A DNA stretch of 50,353 nt, from contig JAKSJG010000006.1 of the NCBI GenBank assembly GCA_024398365.1, forward strand, positions 1-50,353. The letters run 5' to 3'. The stretch is from Bacteroidales bacterium. GTDB lineage: Bacteria > Bacteroidota > Bacteroidia > Bacteroidales > UBA932. The notes below the pieces were generated by a model, which worked only from the letters and a program-made list of their open reading frames with translations, was not told the DNA's origin and did no database searches. The position numbers and the translations under genes were made by a program. Of the stretch, positions 34,294 through 43,729 are shown piece by piece (position 1 is the stretch's first letter; the number at the start of each line of letters is the position of its first letter).

Positions 34294-34295
34294 GC

Positions 34296-35618
34296 TTAAT
34301 CGACTTTAGTGAGTGATACGATACCGGTAACCTGATGCTTGCCTGCTCCCGTGAACGGGAAGTATGCAGTGGAAGCAAGATTGCCGAGATTGTAGGATGA
34401 CGAGAGGGTTGTACTGCTCATACTCTTGAAACTGAATGCGCCGACAGTATATGTGCCCCATACGGCATTGTCAACGAGGTTATATACAGGATGAGCCTCA
34501 TCTCCGTTCCACTTTGTGACAAGACCGATCTTGTTGCTGTAATTAATGTAGCCTTTGACAGAGTCCCAAGCGATGGCAGCAATGTAATTCTTGCCATCCT
34601 TGACATACTCGCCGCCCATGGTAAGAATCTGTGTACAAAGTGAAAGCGTACCTGTACCCTTGCTGTAGCCGAGTACGAGCTCGTAGTTCTCGTTCACGCC
34701 CTGCATGCGATAGCTCTTGCCGTCACCGGCAGGAACGAGGGTCACAGGGAATTCGCCCTTGGAGTACTTGAACATGTAGTTGCCTGCATAGTCAGCATAC
34801 ATGCGGTAGCCTTCAGGGAATACAGCTGCGAACGAAGTACCGCTGGCAGCGCCGTCAGAGATTGTGAGGCTCTTGCCGCCGTCAGTAAGTTCGAAAGACT
34901 CGAATTCGGTATCGCCGATTTTCACCGGCTGGTAGAAACGCAGACCTTTGTCAGTAAGTGCGTAAGCCAGTGTCTTTGACTTGTCGCCCACGGTGAAAGT
35001 GAAATGACGGGTATCGGTATCGATCTTGGCATTAATGTCATTATCGCCAAGTTTGCCGACGATGCTGGTCATCATGAAGCTTGATGCAATATCGTCAATC
35101 TTTGCAAGATATGACTCAGCAGGCTCCTGGAGAGGACGCATATACATGGTGTTGCCTGTACGAGGTCCGCGGAGTGTGATGAGTTCCGGTGTGGCATCCA
35201 CTATCACGAACTCGAATTCGCCGTGCATGGCTTCGTATGAATCGGAGCTTCCGCTAGGTGTCGAGAACTCGTGGATGGCCTTGTTGTAGGAGTCAAACAC
35301 AAGTGTAGGGCCGTTGTCATCTATCATCTTGTAAAGGCTGGTATAGACACCGGACATACGCTCGGTGCGGACTTCAACCTCGAGTTCGGAGAACTTGAGA
35401 GTGTAGGCGAAACCGCCGTGCTCCTGGGTCTTTTCAGGGAACATCTCAAAGAGCCAGCCGTACTCCGCATCCATAAGGATCTTGCGGGCGTTATCCTTTG
35501 CGGCGCTGAGGCGCTCTGAGGATGACTGGTCAAAAATGTCTTCCTGGTTGAAAAGGCAGGACTGCATTGAGAACAATGAAATGGCCAGAGCCAGTGTTGT
35601 GAATATTTTTCTTCTCAT
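34296..35618 (-). CDS. DUF4302-family surface lipoprotein
   Basis: The 440 residues have a lipobox (FSMQSC, Cys21) and acidic residues soon after (LFNQEDIFD). SAAKDNARKILMDAEYGWLFEMFPE and GGFAYTLKFSELEVEV are typical of the DUF4302 family, which is found almost only beside SusC/SusD pairs. The rest is beta-rich. The role is presumably ligand capture at the cell surface; it is not biochemically defined. It lies 12 bases after the metallohydrolase gene. Confidence 0.82.
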   Translation of the reverse strand: MRRKIFTTLALAISLFSMQSCLFNQEDIFDQSSSERLSAAKDNARKILMDAEYGWLFEMFPEKTQEHGGFAYTLKFSELEVEVRTERMSGVYTSLYKMIDDNGPTLVFDSYNKAIHEFSTPSGSSDSYEAMHGEFEFVIVDATPELITLRGPRTGNTMYMRPLQEPAESYLAKIDDIASSFMMTSIVGKLGDNDINAKIDTDTRHFTFTVGDKSKTLAYALTDKGLRFYQPVKIGDTEFESFELTDGGKSLTISDGAASGTSFAAVFPEGYRMYADYAGNYMFKYSKGEFPVTLVPAGDGKSYRMQGVNENYELVLGYSKGTGTLSLCTQILTMGGEYVKDGKNYIAAIAWDSVKGYINYSNKIGLVTKWNGDEAHPVYNLVDNAVWGTYTVGAFSFKSMSSTTLSSSYNLGNLASTAYFPFTGAGKHQVTGIVSLTKVD

Positions 35619-35630
35619 GATTCAATCCTC

Positions 35631-36527
35631 CTATTTAACAGAAATGTCATTGAGATCAATCTTGCCGGCCATGATGTCCGCCTGACGGCGCTGGATCGTA
35701 GCACGGAGAAGATCGAGGTCAATGTTGAATGAGTTGAGCATATAATCCTTGACGATGTCCAGCTTCTGGGCGATGAGGGCTCCGCCCTCCTCTCCTGCTG
35801 CCATCATATAAGCCTCCCAGGTCTGTGCGTCATGGCATACGTACATTGAAAGCATTTCTGCAAAATCCTCTGTGTAGGATTCCTGTGAGTATGCTGAGAC
35901 AAAGCCTCTTTCGAAATAGCCTGACTTGTATTCATCAGTGCTCCAGGCGTCAGCCACATAAGCTGTACCCGTGATGAACTGGTAGTTGGTAGGCATTTCC
36001 TTGGTCTGGTTGAGGATGTGCGTGAACTCGTGGTGGATGGTCTTGAAATAATAAGTATTGAGGTCATCCTGACTCTTGAGATATCTGTCGAGATGGTTCA
36101 CACCGCCGAGGAATATCTTGCGGCCTCCTTCGGCAGTACCAAGAATCATTGAACCGTTGTTCTTGTATTCCCAGTCACCTGTGCAGAATATCAACTTAGG
36201 GAAATAATTCCTTGTGAATTCAATGCCGCCGACCTCGTCGTATGCCTCAAGGCAGAGGTACTTGACAAGATGTGCAAGCTTGATTGCATTGTTGTAGTCC
36301 GCAGGGACGGTGTAGTAGTTGAGGTCGGACTCGATCTCTTCGTAACGGTACTTGAACTGGAGATTGTAAGGACCTACGAAGTTCTGGTCGAGCCAGTAGT
36401 CGAAAGGAGTATAGTCAACCTTGTCAACTGTGATGATACTCTCCGGATTGAGTTCATCCGCCTTCTGGCATGATGAGAAACCGAAGATTGCGGTAAACGC
36501 TATAAGTGCAAAAACAATTTTCTTCAT
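35631..36527 (-). CDS. Substrate-import-associated zinc metallohydrolase lipoprotein
   Basis: The 298 residues carry a lipobox (FGFSSC, Cys20) followed by QKADELNPE. A zinc site H166-E-F-T-H170 lies in FKTIHHEFTHILNQ, and EDFAEMLSMYV downstream probably supplies the third ligand. This matches the class of HExxH lipoproteins encoded beside SusC/SusD-type transporters. It is predicted to cut peptides or proteins at the cell surface before import. It lies 4 bases after susD. Confidence 0.88.
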   Translation of the reverse strand: MKKIVFALIAFTAIFGFSSCQKADELNPESIITVDKVDYTPFDYWLDQNFVGPYNLQFKYRYEEIESDLNYYTVPADYNNAIKLAHLVKYLCLEAYDEVGGIEFTRNYFPKLIFCTGDWEYKNNGSMILGTAEGGRKIFLGGVNHLDRYLKSQDDLNTYYFKTIHHEFTHILNQTKEMPTNYQFITGTAYVADAWSTDEYKSGYFERGFVSAYSQESYTEDFAEMLSMYVCHDAQTWEAYMMAAGEEGGALIAQKLDIVKDYMLNSFNIDLDLLRATIQRRQADIMAGKIDLNDISVK

Positions 36528-36531
36528 AGCC

Positions 36532-38124
36532 TTACTTGTTACGAGGGTTAGGAATTACACCTGATGCGATAACCTTCGGTGAAAGCTGGATGGCGCGGCG
36601 AGGGTCATCCTTGGTGAGGATGTCGGTCACCTTGTCAGGAATACCGGAGGCTGTCATCTGACGGCGTCTGATCTCGATACCGTAACGCTTGATATCGAAC
36701 CAGCGGAGTCCGATAGGCATGCATTCGATACGGCGCATGCCGAGAACGCACTGGAGCATGCACTCCTGAGTGCTGCCTTCTGCATCGATGGCGAAGCCAG
36801 GATTGAGATGCTTCTTGACGGTTGACTCCTTGCCTTCAAGGTCTGAATAAGAATAATCCACTGAATTGTAGAAATCAGTGATCTTCTGAGGGTCGAGTGT
36901 CTTGCCTGACTTCATCTGGTTCTTCACCCAGAGGTTCATGTCTTCGGCTGCAGCGTCGAAGTTCTTGAGCATGATATTGGCCTCGGCACGGTTGAGGAGG
37001 CATTCATCAGCAGTAAAGGCAGGATATACGATACGTCTGTAACCGGTACCTGCGACAGGGTCGGTGTACTCGAACAGGTCAGGGATTCTCCAGTAGATGT
37101 TGTACTCGCGGTTGGTTCCGCTGTAGGACTTCATCTGCATGTAGAAATCAGTATTGGCACCCCATACATTGGTGGCCTTCGCTGTCTCGTTGGATGCGAG
37201 ATAGTTGCCGTGAGCATATTTCTTATTGGTGGTAAAAGGGCCGAACGACCTCGCCAAAGTGGAATATGCAGTCATGAGAAGGAGGTTGCAAGGCTGCAAG
37301 GCATTGATGTATTCGTTTGAATATGCGGAGAAGTTGGAGGTCATTGCGGCAATCTCCGAATAATTGCGAAGCATCTTTGCAGGAGCTGCACCGAGGCACT
37401 TGTCGGCCATCTTCACGCACTTGTCCCATTTCTCATAGTAGAGATAGAAACGCGCTGCGAATGCGTAAGCTGCAGTCGGGTTGAAGTGATACTTAGGTAC
37501 GCTGTAGTTGACATCGCCCATTATCGGGAGAGCCTCCTCGATATCGCGCTCGATCTTCTGATATACCTCAGCGACGGTGCCGCGGCTGTATTCAGGGTCG
37601 AGAGTGGTCTCAGGGGCTTCCATATAGGTGATGCCGAGGTCGGTGCCGCTGGTAGCGGAATTGTAGTTCATACAGAACATGTTCACGAGAATGAAATGTC
37701 CGTATGCGCGGCAGAGAAGGGCCTCAGCCTTGGCCTGCCTGAGCTTTTCGGTAGTGGCGCCGCCGAGATTCTCGATAGCCTCAAGAGCATGGTTGGCCGT
37801 AGAGATAGCCTCGTATGCAGAACCCCATACCCTTTCAGGAGATGAGTTGTTGGTCTCCGTGACATCCTGCCACTCATATACCTGAGTGAAGAAACGGGAA
37901 TCAACGTAAGTATTGTTGTACTCATCGACATCGTCTGAAGAGAATTCGGCAACGACACAGTAGTCATTTGTAGGATATGCTGCTGTGAGGAGCTGGATTA
38001 CCTTATCTTCGGTGTCGATTTCGGCGCGGTTGTCCGGCATTACGTCCAGGAAGTCGTCGCAGGAGGCGAATACCGTCATTGAAAGCGCAATGGCGCTAGC
38101 TGATAATATATTGATCTTTTTCAT
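36532..38124 (-). CDS. SusD/RagB-family substrate-binding lipoprotein
   Basis: ATG 38124 gives 530 residues (MKKINILSASAIAL). The frame extends three codons to a TTG at 38133. The lipobox VFASC is followed by DDFLDV, the standard SusD opening (CDDFLDVMPDNRAEI). TPR-like helices (AYEAISTANHALEAIENLG, AKAEALLCRAYGHFILVNMF) and the C-terminal ECMPIGLRWFDIKRYG motif fit the family. It forms the lid on the SusC barrel and gives ligand specificity. It lies 11 bases after susC. Confidence 0.95.
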   Translation of the reverse strand: MKKINILSASAIALSMTVFASCDDFLDVMPDNRAEIDTEDKVIQLLTAAYPTNDYCVVAEFSSDDVDEYNNTYVDSRFFTQVYEWQDVTETNNSSPERVWGSAYEAISTANHALEAIENLGGATTEKLRQAKAEALLCRAYGHFILVNMFCMNYNSATSGTDLGITYMEAPETTLDPEYSRGTVAEVYQKIERDIEEALPIMGDVNYSVPKYHFNPTAAYAFAARFYLYYEKWDKCVKMADKCLGAAPAKMLRNYSEIAAMTSNFSAYSNEYINALQPCNLLLMTAYSTLARSFGPFTTNKKYAHGNYLASNETAKATNVWGANTDFYMQMKSYSGTNREYNIYWRIPDLFEYTDPVAGTGYRRIVYPAFTADECLLNRAEANIMLKNFDAAAEDMNLWVKNQMKSGKTLDPQKITDFYNSVDYSYSDLEGKESTVKKHLNPGFAIDAEGSTQECMLQCVLGMRRIECMPIGLRWFDIKRYGIEIRRRQMTASGIPDKVTDILTKDDPRRAIQLSPKVIASGVIPNPRNK

Positions 38125-38135
38125 ACGCCTCAATA

Positions 38136-41100
38136 TTAAATGCCGAGTTTAAGTGTGAATGTGAACTGCTTAGGAACAGGCACCGCAACACCACCGGTGT
38201 TGAAGAATTCAGGATCCTGTCCGTTGAGCTTCTTGTCTGCGTAGAGAAGGAAGAGGTTGGTAGCCTGGAGCTTGACGCTGAATGTGCTCAGACCGAGTTT
38301 CTGTGCGAAGCTCTTGTCGAAATCATAGCCGAGGGAAAGTTCCTTCAGACGGATGAAGTCACCCTTTGCGATACGCTCTGTCGAATAGTTGTATGCGTTG
38401 TATGCGTATGAGAGGTGATTGTCATTCTTGTTCTGACGCTTGCTGGCGATGACAGGGATAGTGGTGAATTCCTCATCACCCGGCACGGTCCAGCGGTTGT
38501 TGAACTCCTTAGGAGTTGATGTGAGGTCGTTGTAGCTTCTCTTGAAGACAGGGTCGAGACGTACCACGTTACCGAATGAGTAGGTAATGAATACGTTGAA
38601 TGTGAAGCCCTTGTACTTGAAGATATTACCGAGGGAACCGAGGTCGGTAGGATCGGCACAGCCAGAATATTCGAGGAAGCCGAGTTTTGAAGGCTCACTG
38701 GTCTGGAAATAGATACCGGTTGTGGAGATATTGCCGTCCTGATCGAGGAATGTAGGAAGACCCTCTGCGTTAAGGCCCTTGAACGGGATTGAGAAGATGG
38801 AACGTACAGGATAGCCTTCCTGTGCGAAACCGTTGCCGCTCACGAGGTCAATGACACGCTTGGAGGTCTCGAGCTTCGTCACGATATTGTGGGTGTGCGA
38901 GTAGATGAAGTTGGTGGTCCAGCTGAAGTCCTTTGTCTTGATATTGGTGGTGGAGAGGCTGATCTCGACACCGTCTGACTTCATTGAAGCGATGTTACCG
39001 TACTTGGATACCTCACCGCCTTCGCCACCGGTATTGGCAACACCTATAAGGTCGAAGTTGTTACGTGTGTACCAGTCCGCCTCGAGGTTGACCCTGTTGT
39101 GGAAGAAACCGAGATCGACACCGATGTTGAGCTCGTGCTTCTTCTCGTATGTGAGGTTGGTGTTGGCAAGCTGCCTGATGTAGAGTTCGGTCTCCTTCAC
39201 GCTGGTGAACGGACGCCATGGACTCTGTGAACCGATGACAACGAATGAGTTGGTCACGCTTGAAGGACCGCGGTCCGCTGTCAGCGAGTAGGAAGCCTTG
39301 AGGGACATGTGGGAGAGCGTAGGCTGGAGGTTGGTGAACCATTCCTCCTCGTGCACGTTCCACGCACCTGAAATGTTCCAGGTAGGGAGCCAGCGTGCTG
39401 AGCGGCTCTTTCCGAGTTTGTTGGTACCTTCATAACGTGCGGTACCGTTCAAAGTATAACGTCCCTTGTATGAGTATGTGGCGTTTGCGAAGAATGCGGC
39501 GCTGCGCTCGTGACGGTTGCCCATCTCGTAATAATCGGAGTTCTCCTCTGAGCCCTTCTTGAACACCTTGTAGTCGTATGCAGAGATTTCTCCCGTCTCA
39601 TACTGCATTCCCCAGCCGCGGAACCATGTTGAATGACGGTCAACGCAGTTGGTTTCCATACCGCCGTAGAGATTGAGGATATGGTCATCGTTGAATGTGT
39701 CATTGTAGCTTGCAGTGGCACGGAAGTCCCATCCGAACATATTGTTGTCGGTGCGCTCATAGATACCGCCTGTAGGGAGCACGGTCACAGGGAGTGCGTA
39801 AATGTCGTCAGGGTCAGTATAGAGGAACGGGTTGGACTTACGGATGGTGGAAGTAGGCATCATCCTGTAAGCCTGAGCCTGGTTGGAACCGTCTAGGATG
39901 TAATGCTCTGATGAAGATGAAGAGCTCTTGACTGCTGCGAGAGCGGAGAGTTCAACCTTCTTCAACGGCTTGTATTTCAATTCACCGTGCATGCGGAAAT
40001 CGTTCACGCTGATATTGATGTAGTTGTTGTCCAGTTCGTGGAAGATGTTGAACGGAGCGTAATTTCTGGTGTAGAACTCGTTAGGGTCGAGGGCACGTGA
40101 TGTGTTCAACGCATAGGAGTATGGGTTGATATCGAAGTCACGCTTCACTTCACCTGATACTGCATCGATTTCCGAGCTCAATGTACCAGGAGCTTCCTGC
40201 TTGCGGTAGGAAGCGTTGGCCTTCATGCTGAATTCGAGTCTCTTGCTGATCTTGTAGGTGGAATTGAGGTTGGCTGTATAACGCTGCACCTTGTTCTTGA
40301 GAGTCCAGCCCGGATCGTTCATTGCAGAAATGGAAGCATAGTACTGGGACTTGTCCGAACCTGATGTAACAGATACGGAGTGGTTCTGCTGGAGGGAATT
40401 GCTGAACAGCATGTCGAACCAGTCAGTGTTGCGGTACTCGGCTGCGCGCAGATAGGCCGCCTTTGCCTCATTTGTATTGGCGAGGGCGAACTGGCCTGTG
40501 ATCGGGTCGTACTGGCTCATCAGCTGATACATCTTGCCATAGATACCGCTGGCAGATGAGTTGGCAGTCTCAGCATAGTTGAGATAACCCTTCTGCTGGA
40601 GCTCCTGGTACACAGCCATCTGGTCCTGAGAGTTCATAATGTTGAAGGTGTTGTAGCTAGGCTTCAGACGTGTGGTGAACTCGCCGGTATAACTGATGCG
40701 GCTCTGACCTGCCGAACCCTTCTTGGTGGTGATCACGATCACACCTGCCATGGCGCGCGCACCGTAGATGGATGTAGCGGAACCATCCTTGAGGATCTGG
40801 AAGCTCTCAATATCATCGGAGTTCAGACCTGCGATGGCTGATGACAGCAGGGTGTTGACATCACCTGATGAGAGTTCATCGGCGCTGACATCGACAACGT
40901 CTTCCATGATGACACCATCGACTACCCACAGCGGCTTGGATGAGCCGTAGATGGATGTAGCACCGCGGACGCGGATCTTAGGTGCGGTACCGAAGGTACC
41001 TGACACATTCTGAACTGATACGCCGGCAGCACGGCCTTCCAGTGATCTGGAGATATCGGCCATACCGCTGATCTTTGCTTCTTCAGCTGAGACTTTCGTC

Positions 41101-41468
41101 GTGGAACCGGTGAACAGACGCTTGTCCGTCTTCACCATACCGGTCACGACTACTTCCTGAAGCATCTCGGTGTCCGGGTCAAGGACAACCTGGAGATCCG
41201 GCTTGATTGCAACCGTACGGGTCTTCATTCCCATATATGCAACCTCGAGATTGGTTGCCGATGCAGGAATGCCGGAAAGGGTGAATTTACCGTCAATGTC
41301 AGTGACGGTACCGATTGTGGTGCCTTTCACGAAGACAGATGCTCCTATGACCGGAAGATTGTCCTCAGAAGAAATAACGACACCCTTTGCCGTCCTGCCG
41401 CCCTGTGCAAAAGCCATTGCTGACAGCATTACTGCCGTAAGCATGAGAATAAGCTTTTTGAATTTCAT
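38136..41468 (-). CDS. SusC/RagA-family TonB-dependent outer-membrane transporter
   Basis: The 1110 residues have a signal peptide (MKFKKLILMLTAVMLSAMAFAQ), then a carboxypeptidase-D-like beta domain at about 26-112 (KGVVISSEDNLPVIGASVFVKG). Next are the TonB box region (EMLQEVVVTGMVKTDKR), the plug with the SusC signature IRVRGATSIYGSSKPLWVVDGV and ILKDGSATSIYGARAMAGVIVITTKKG, and a 22-strand barrel ending VPKQFTFTLKLGI. It imports a large ligand using TonB energy. Unusually, it begins only 24 bases after maf, and no promoter is visible in that gap. Confidence 0.96.
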   Translation of the reverse strand: MKFKKLILMLTAVMLSAMAFAQGGRTAKGVVISSEDNLPVIGASVFVKGTTIGTVTDIDGKFTLSGIPASATNLEVAYMGMKTRTVAIKPDLQVVLDPDTEMLQEVVVTGMVKTDKRLFTGSTTKVSAEEAKISGMADISRSLEGRAAGVSVQNVSGTFGTAPKIRVRGATSIYGSSKPLWVVDGVIMEDVVDVSADELSSGDVNTLLSSAIAGLNSDDIESFQILKDGSATSIYGARAMAGVIVITTKKGSAGQSRISYTGEFTTRLKPSYNTFNIMNSQDQMAVYQELQQKGYLNYAETANSSASGIYGKMYQLMSQYDPITGQFALANTNEAKAAYLRAAEYRNTDWFDMLFSNSLQQNHSVSVTSGSDKSQYYASISAMNDPGWTLKNKVQRYTANLNSTYKISKRLEFSMKANASYRKQEAPGTLSSEIDAVSGEVKRDFDINPYSYALNTSRALDPNEFYTRNYAPFNIFHELDNNYINISVNDFRMHGELKYKPLKKVELSALAAVKSSSSSSEHYILDGSNQAQAYRMMPTSTIRKSNPFLYTDPDDIYALPVTVLPTGGIYERTDNNMFGWDFRATASYNDTFNDDHILNLYGGMETNCVDRHSTWFRGWGMQYETGEISAYDYKVFKKGSEENSDYYEMGNRHERSAAFFANATYSYKGRYTLNGTARYEGTNKLGKSRSARWLPTWNISGAWNVHEEEWFTNLQPTLSHMSLKASYSLTADRGPSSVTNSFVVIGSQSPWRPFTSVKETELYIRQLANTNLTYEKKHELNIGVDLGFFHNRVNLEADWYTRNNFDLIGVANTGGEGGEVSKYGNIASMKSDGVEISLSTTNIKTKDFSWTTNFIYSHTHNIVTKLETSKRVIDLVSGNGFAQEGYPVRSIFSIPFKGLNAEGLPTFLDQDGNISTTGIYFQTSEPSKLGFLEYSGCADPTDLGSLGNIFKYKGFTFNVFITYSFGNVVRLDPVFKRSYNDLTSTPKEFNNRWTVPGDEEFTTIPVIASKRQNKNDNHLSYAYNAYNYSTERIAKGDFIRLKELSLGYDFDKSFAQKLGLSTFSVKLQATNLFLLYADKKLNGQDPEFFNTGGVAVPVPKQFTFTLKLGI

Positions 41469-41492
41469 AAGCGGTTGTTGATTAATAATTAG

Positions 41493-42074
41493 TTAGTTAA
41501 TAAATTGAATAAGTTCATCGTAAAGCTTCTGCACCGGCAGACCCATGACATTGAAATAGGAGCCGGTGATGCCGGTGATGGCGGCGTAGCCTATCCATTC
41601 CTGGATGCCGTAGGCTCCGGCCTTGTCAAAAGGCTTGTAATTGTCCACGTAGTAGGCGATCTCCTCTTCGGTGAGTTCCCTGAAGTGAACGTCCGTGGTG
41701 TCGGTGAAGGAATGTGTGCGGCCCTGCATCCTCAGGCATACGCCGGTCAGCACGCTGTGCGTCTGTCCGGAAAGCTTGCGGAGCATCTCCATCGCCCCTT
41801 CCCTGTCCTTCGGCTTGCCGAGCAGCTCATCGCCAAGATACACCAGTGTGTCGGCGGTGATCAGTATCTCGTCCGGCTCGAGCTCCCGGTGGAAGGTATC
41901 AGACTTGTGGCGCGCGAGGTATTCCGGCACCTCCTCCCTGGGGAGGTCGTCACCGTATGCCTCTTTGGCATCCTTTGATGTCTCAACCGTGAACCTGATA
42001 TCCAGCGCTGCGAGGAGCTCTCTCCTGCGAGGGGACTGGGACGCCAGTATGAAACGGTAATTATCGAACATCAT
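41493..42074 (-). CDS. maf: Maf/YhdE-family nucleotide pyrophosphatase
   Basis: The 193 residues have the family opening FILASQSPRRRELLAAL, then ITADTLVYLGDELLGKPKD with the catalytic Asp, then TGVCLRM and YKPFDKAGAYGIQEW. It hydrolyses dTTP/UTP-type or modified nucleotides and has been linked to septum control. Two adjacent ATGs (42074, 42071) overlap the upstream phosphoglucomutase stop. susC follows 24 bases later. Confidence 0.94.
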   Translation of the reverse strand: MMFDNYRFILASQSPRRRELLAALDIRFTVETSKDAKEAYGDDLPREEVPEYLARHKSDTFHRELEPDEILITADTLVYLGDELLGKPKDREGAMEMLRKLSGQTHSVLTGVCLRMQGRTHSFTDTTDVHFRELTEEEIAYYVDNYKPFDKAGAYGIQEWIGYAAITGITGSYFNVMGLPVQKLYDELIQFIN

Positions 42075-43726
42075 TCTGCAAAATGGCTCTTCAGCGCCTC
42101 TACGCGCGTCTCGGCATTTTCGCCGCGGGCGCCGAAATAATACTTGATCTTAGGCTCGGTGCCGGAAGGACGCACTGACACAACGCTTCCATCCTCAAGG
42201 AAGAACTGCAGCACGTTGGACTTCGGAAGTCCGGTCTTCTCAGGGAAGTTGTAGTCGATGACCTTCACCACGCGGGAACCGGCCACCTCCTGAGGGGTGT
42301 TGGCACGATACCCGGCCATCATGGCCTGTATCTGCTCCTGTCCGTCCTTGCCCTTCTTCACCACGGAGAGAAGTCCTTCGGCATAACGGCCGTATTCGGC
42401 ATAAATCTCCTGAAGATAAGACCAGAGAGTCCTGCCGCTGTCCGCCAGCCATGCGGCACATTCGGCGAGCATGGAGCAGGTCACTACCGAGTCCTTGTCA
42501 CGCACGAATTCGCCCACGTTGAAGCCATAGCTCTCCTCGCCTCCGCAGATGAAGGTCTTCTCCCCTTCGTTGCGGCGCACCACCTCGGCGATGTACTTGA
42601 AACCGGTCAGGACATTGTAGAGCTCAACGCCGAACTTTGCGCAGATGGCAGTGAGCAGTTCAGTTGTGACAATGGTCTTGACGCAGTACTGACGGCCGTC
42701 AAGCTTGCCGAGTTCCTTCCAGCGAGTGAGAATATATGATGTAAGTATGGATGCTGTCTGATTGCCGTTGAGCAGCACCATGCGGCCGTTGCCGTCGCGC
42801 ACTGCCGCTCCTACGCGGTCAGCGTCAGGATCGGACGCCATGACAAGGTCAGCGCCCGTCTCCTCCGCCCTGGCGATTGCCATCTCCAGCGCAGCGTGCT
42901 CCTCAGGATTCGGCGAAGCAACGGTAGGGAAATCCCCGTCGCTGACGTCCTGCTCAGGGACATTGATGATATTGGTGAAGCCGAGCTGGCGCAACGCCTT
43001 CGGGACAATGCGCACGCCGGTGCCGTGCAGAGGCGTATAGACTATCTTCATGTCCCTGTGCCTTGCCACTGACTCCGGAGAGAGTGTCAGGGACAGCACA
43101 GAGTTGACAAATGCCTCATCCACATCTTCGCCGACAGGGTCCGGATGAAGCTCATGGTCATACTTGACCTGGGATGGCGAAGTGATCTGCGCCACCTCCT
43201 CTATGATGAGCTTGTCGTGCGGTGGCGTGATCTGCGCGCCGTCCTCCCAGAACACCTTGTAGCCGTTGTACTCCTTCGGGTTGTGCGAAGCCGTGACCAT
43301 GATGCCCGCCTTGCAGTGAAGGTGGCGTATGGCGAAGCTCAATTCAGGAGTAGGCCTGATATTGTCGAAGATATAAACCTTGATGCCGTTGGAAAGCAGC
43401 ACCTTGGCTGCGTAGGATGCGAATTCGCGGCTGTTGTTGCGGCTGTCATAGGATATGACCACAGAAAGTTCCTCCTCCGGGAATGCCTTGAGCATATAAT
43501 TGGCAAGGCCCTGTGTGGCCATGCCGACGGTGTAGGTGTTCATCCTGTTGGTACCCACGCCCATTATGCCGCGCAGTCCGCCGGTGCCGAACTCCAGCAT
43601 CCTGTAAAATCTGTCTTCAAGTTCTTTTCTGTCGCCCTGCATCAGGGCGAATACCTCGGCCCGGGTCTGAGCGTCATACTCATCGCCGAGCCAGGCTTTG
43701 GCTGATTCTATATATTGTTCTTCCAT
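42071..43726 (-). CDS. Phosphoglucomutase/phosphomannomutase family protein
   Basis: A cytoplasmic alpha-D-phosphohexomutase of 551 residues. The phosphoserine loop is TASHNPKEYNGYKVF, the metal loop is ASDPDADRVGAAV, and the sugar-binding ICGGEESYG and late VRPSGTEPKIKYYFG are present. It interconverts hexose 1- and 6-phosphates, providing glucose-1-phosphate for glycogen and nucleotide sugars, which could also feed the polysaccharide genes here. It follows the DPP IV gene by 3 bases. Confidence 0.94.
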   Translation of the reverse strand: MEEQYIESAKAWLGDEYDAQTRAEVFALMQGDRKELEDRFYRMLEFGTGGLRGIMGVGTNRMNTYTVGMATQGLANYMLKAFPEEELSVVISYDSRNNSREFASYAAKVLLSNGIKVYIFDNIRPTPELSFAIRHLHCKAGIMVTASHNPKEYNGYKVFWEDGAQITPPHDKLIIEEVAQITSPSQVKYDHELHPDPVGEDVDEAFVNSVLSLTLSPESVARHRDMKIVYTPLHGTGVRIVPKALRQLGFTNIINVPEQDVSDGDFPTVASPNPEEHAALEMAIARAEETGADLVMASDPDADRVGAAVRDGNGRMVLLNGNQTASILTSYILTRWKELGKLDGRQYCVKTIVTTELLTAICAKFGVELYNVLTGFKYIAEVVRRNEGEKTFICGGEESYGFNVGEFVRDKDSVVTCSMLAECAAWLADSGRTLWSYLQEIYAEYGRYAEGLLSVVKKGKDGQEQIQAMMAGYRANTPQEVAGSRVVKVIDYNFPEKTGLPKSNVLQFFLEDGSVVSVRPSGTEPKIKYYFGARGENAETRVEALKSHFAE

Positions 43727-43729
43727 CTG

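Noticed and set aside
33211..41468. Polysaccharide utilisation locus for a glycan
   Set aside because: No glycoside hydrolase, lyase, sulfatase or hybrid sensor in or near the operon; a peptidase is present instead.
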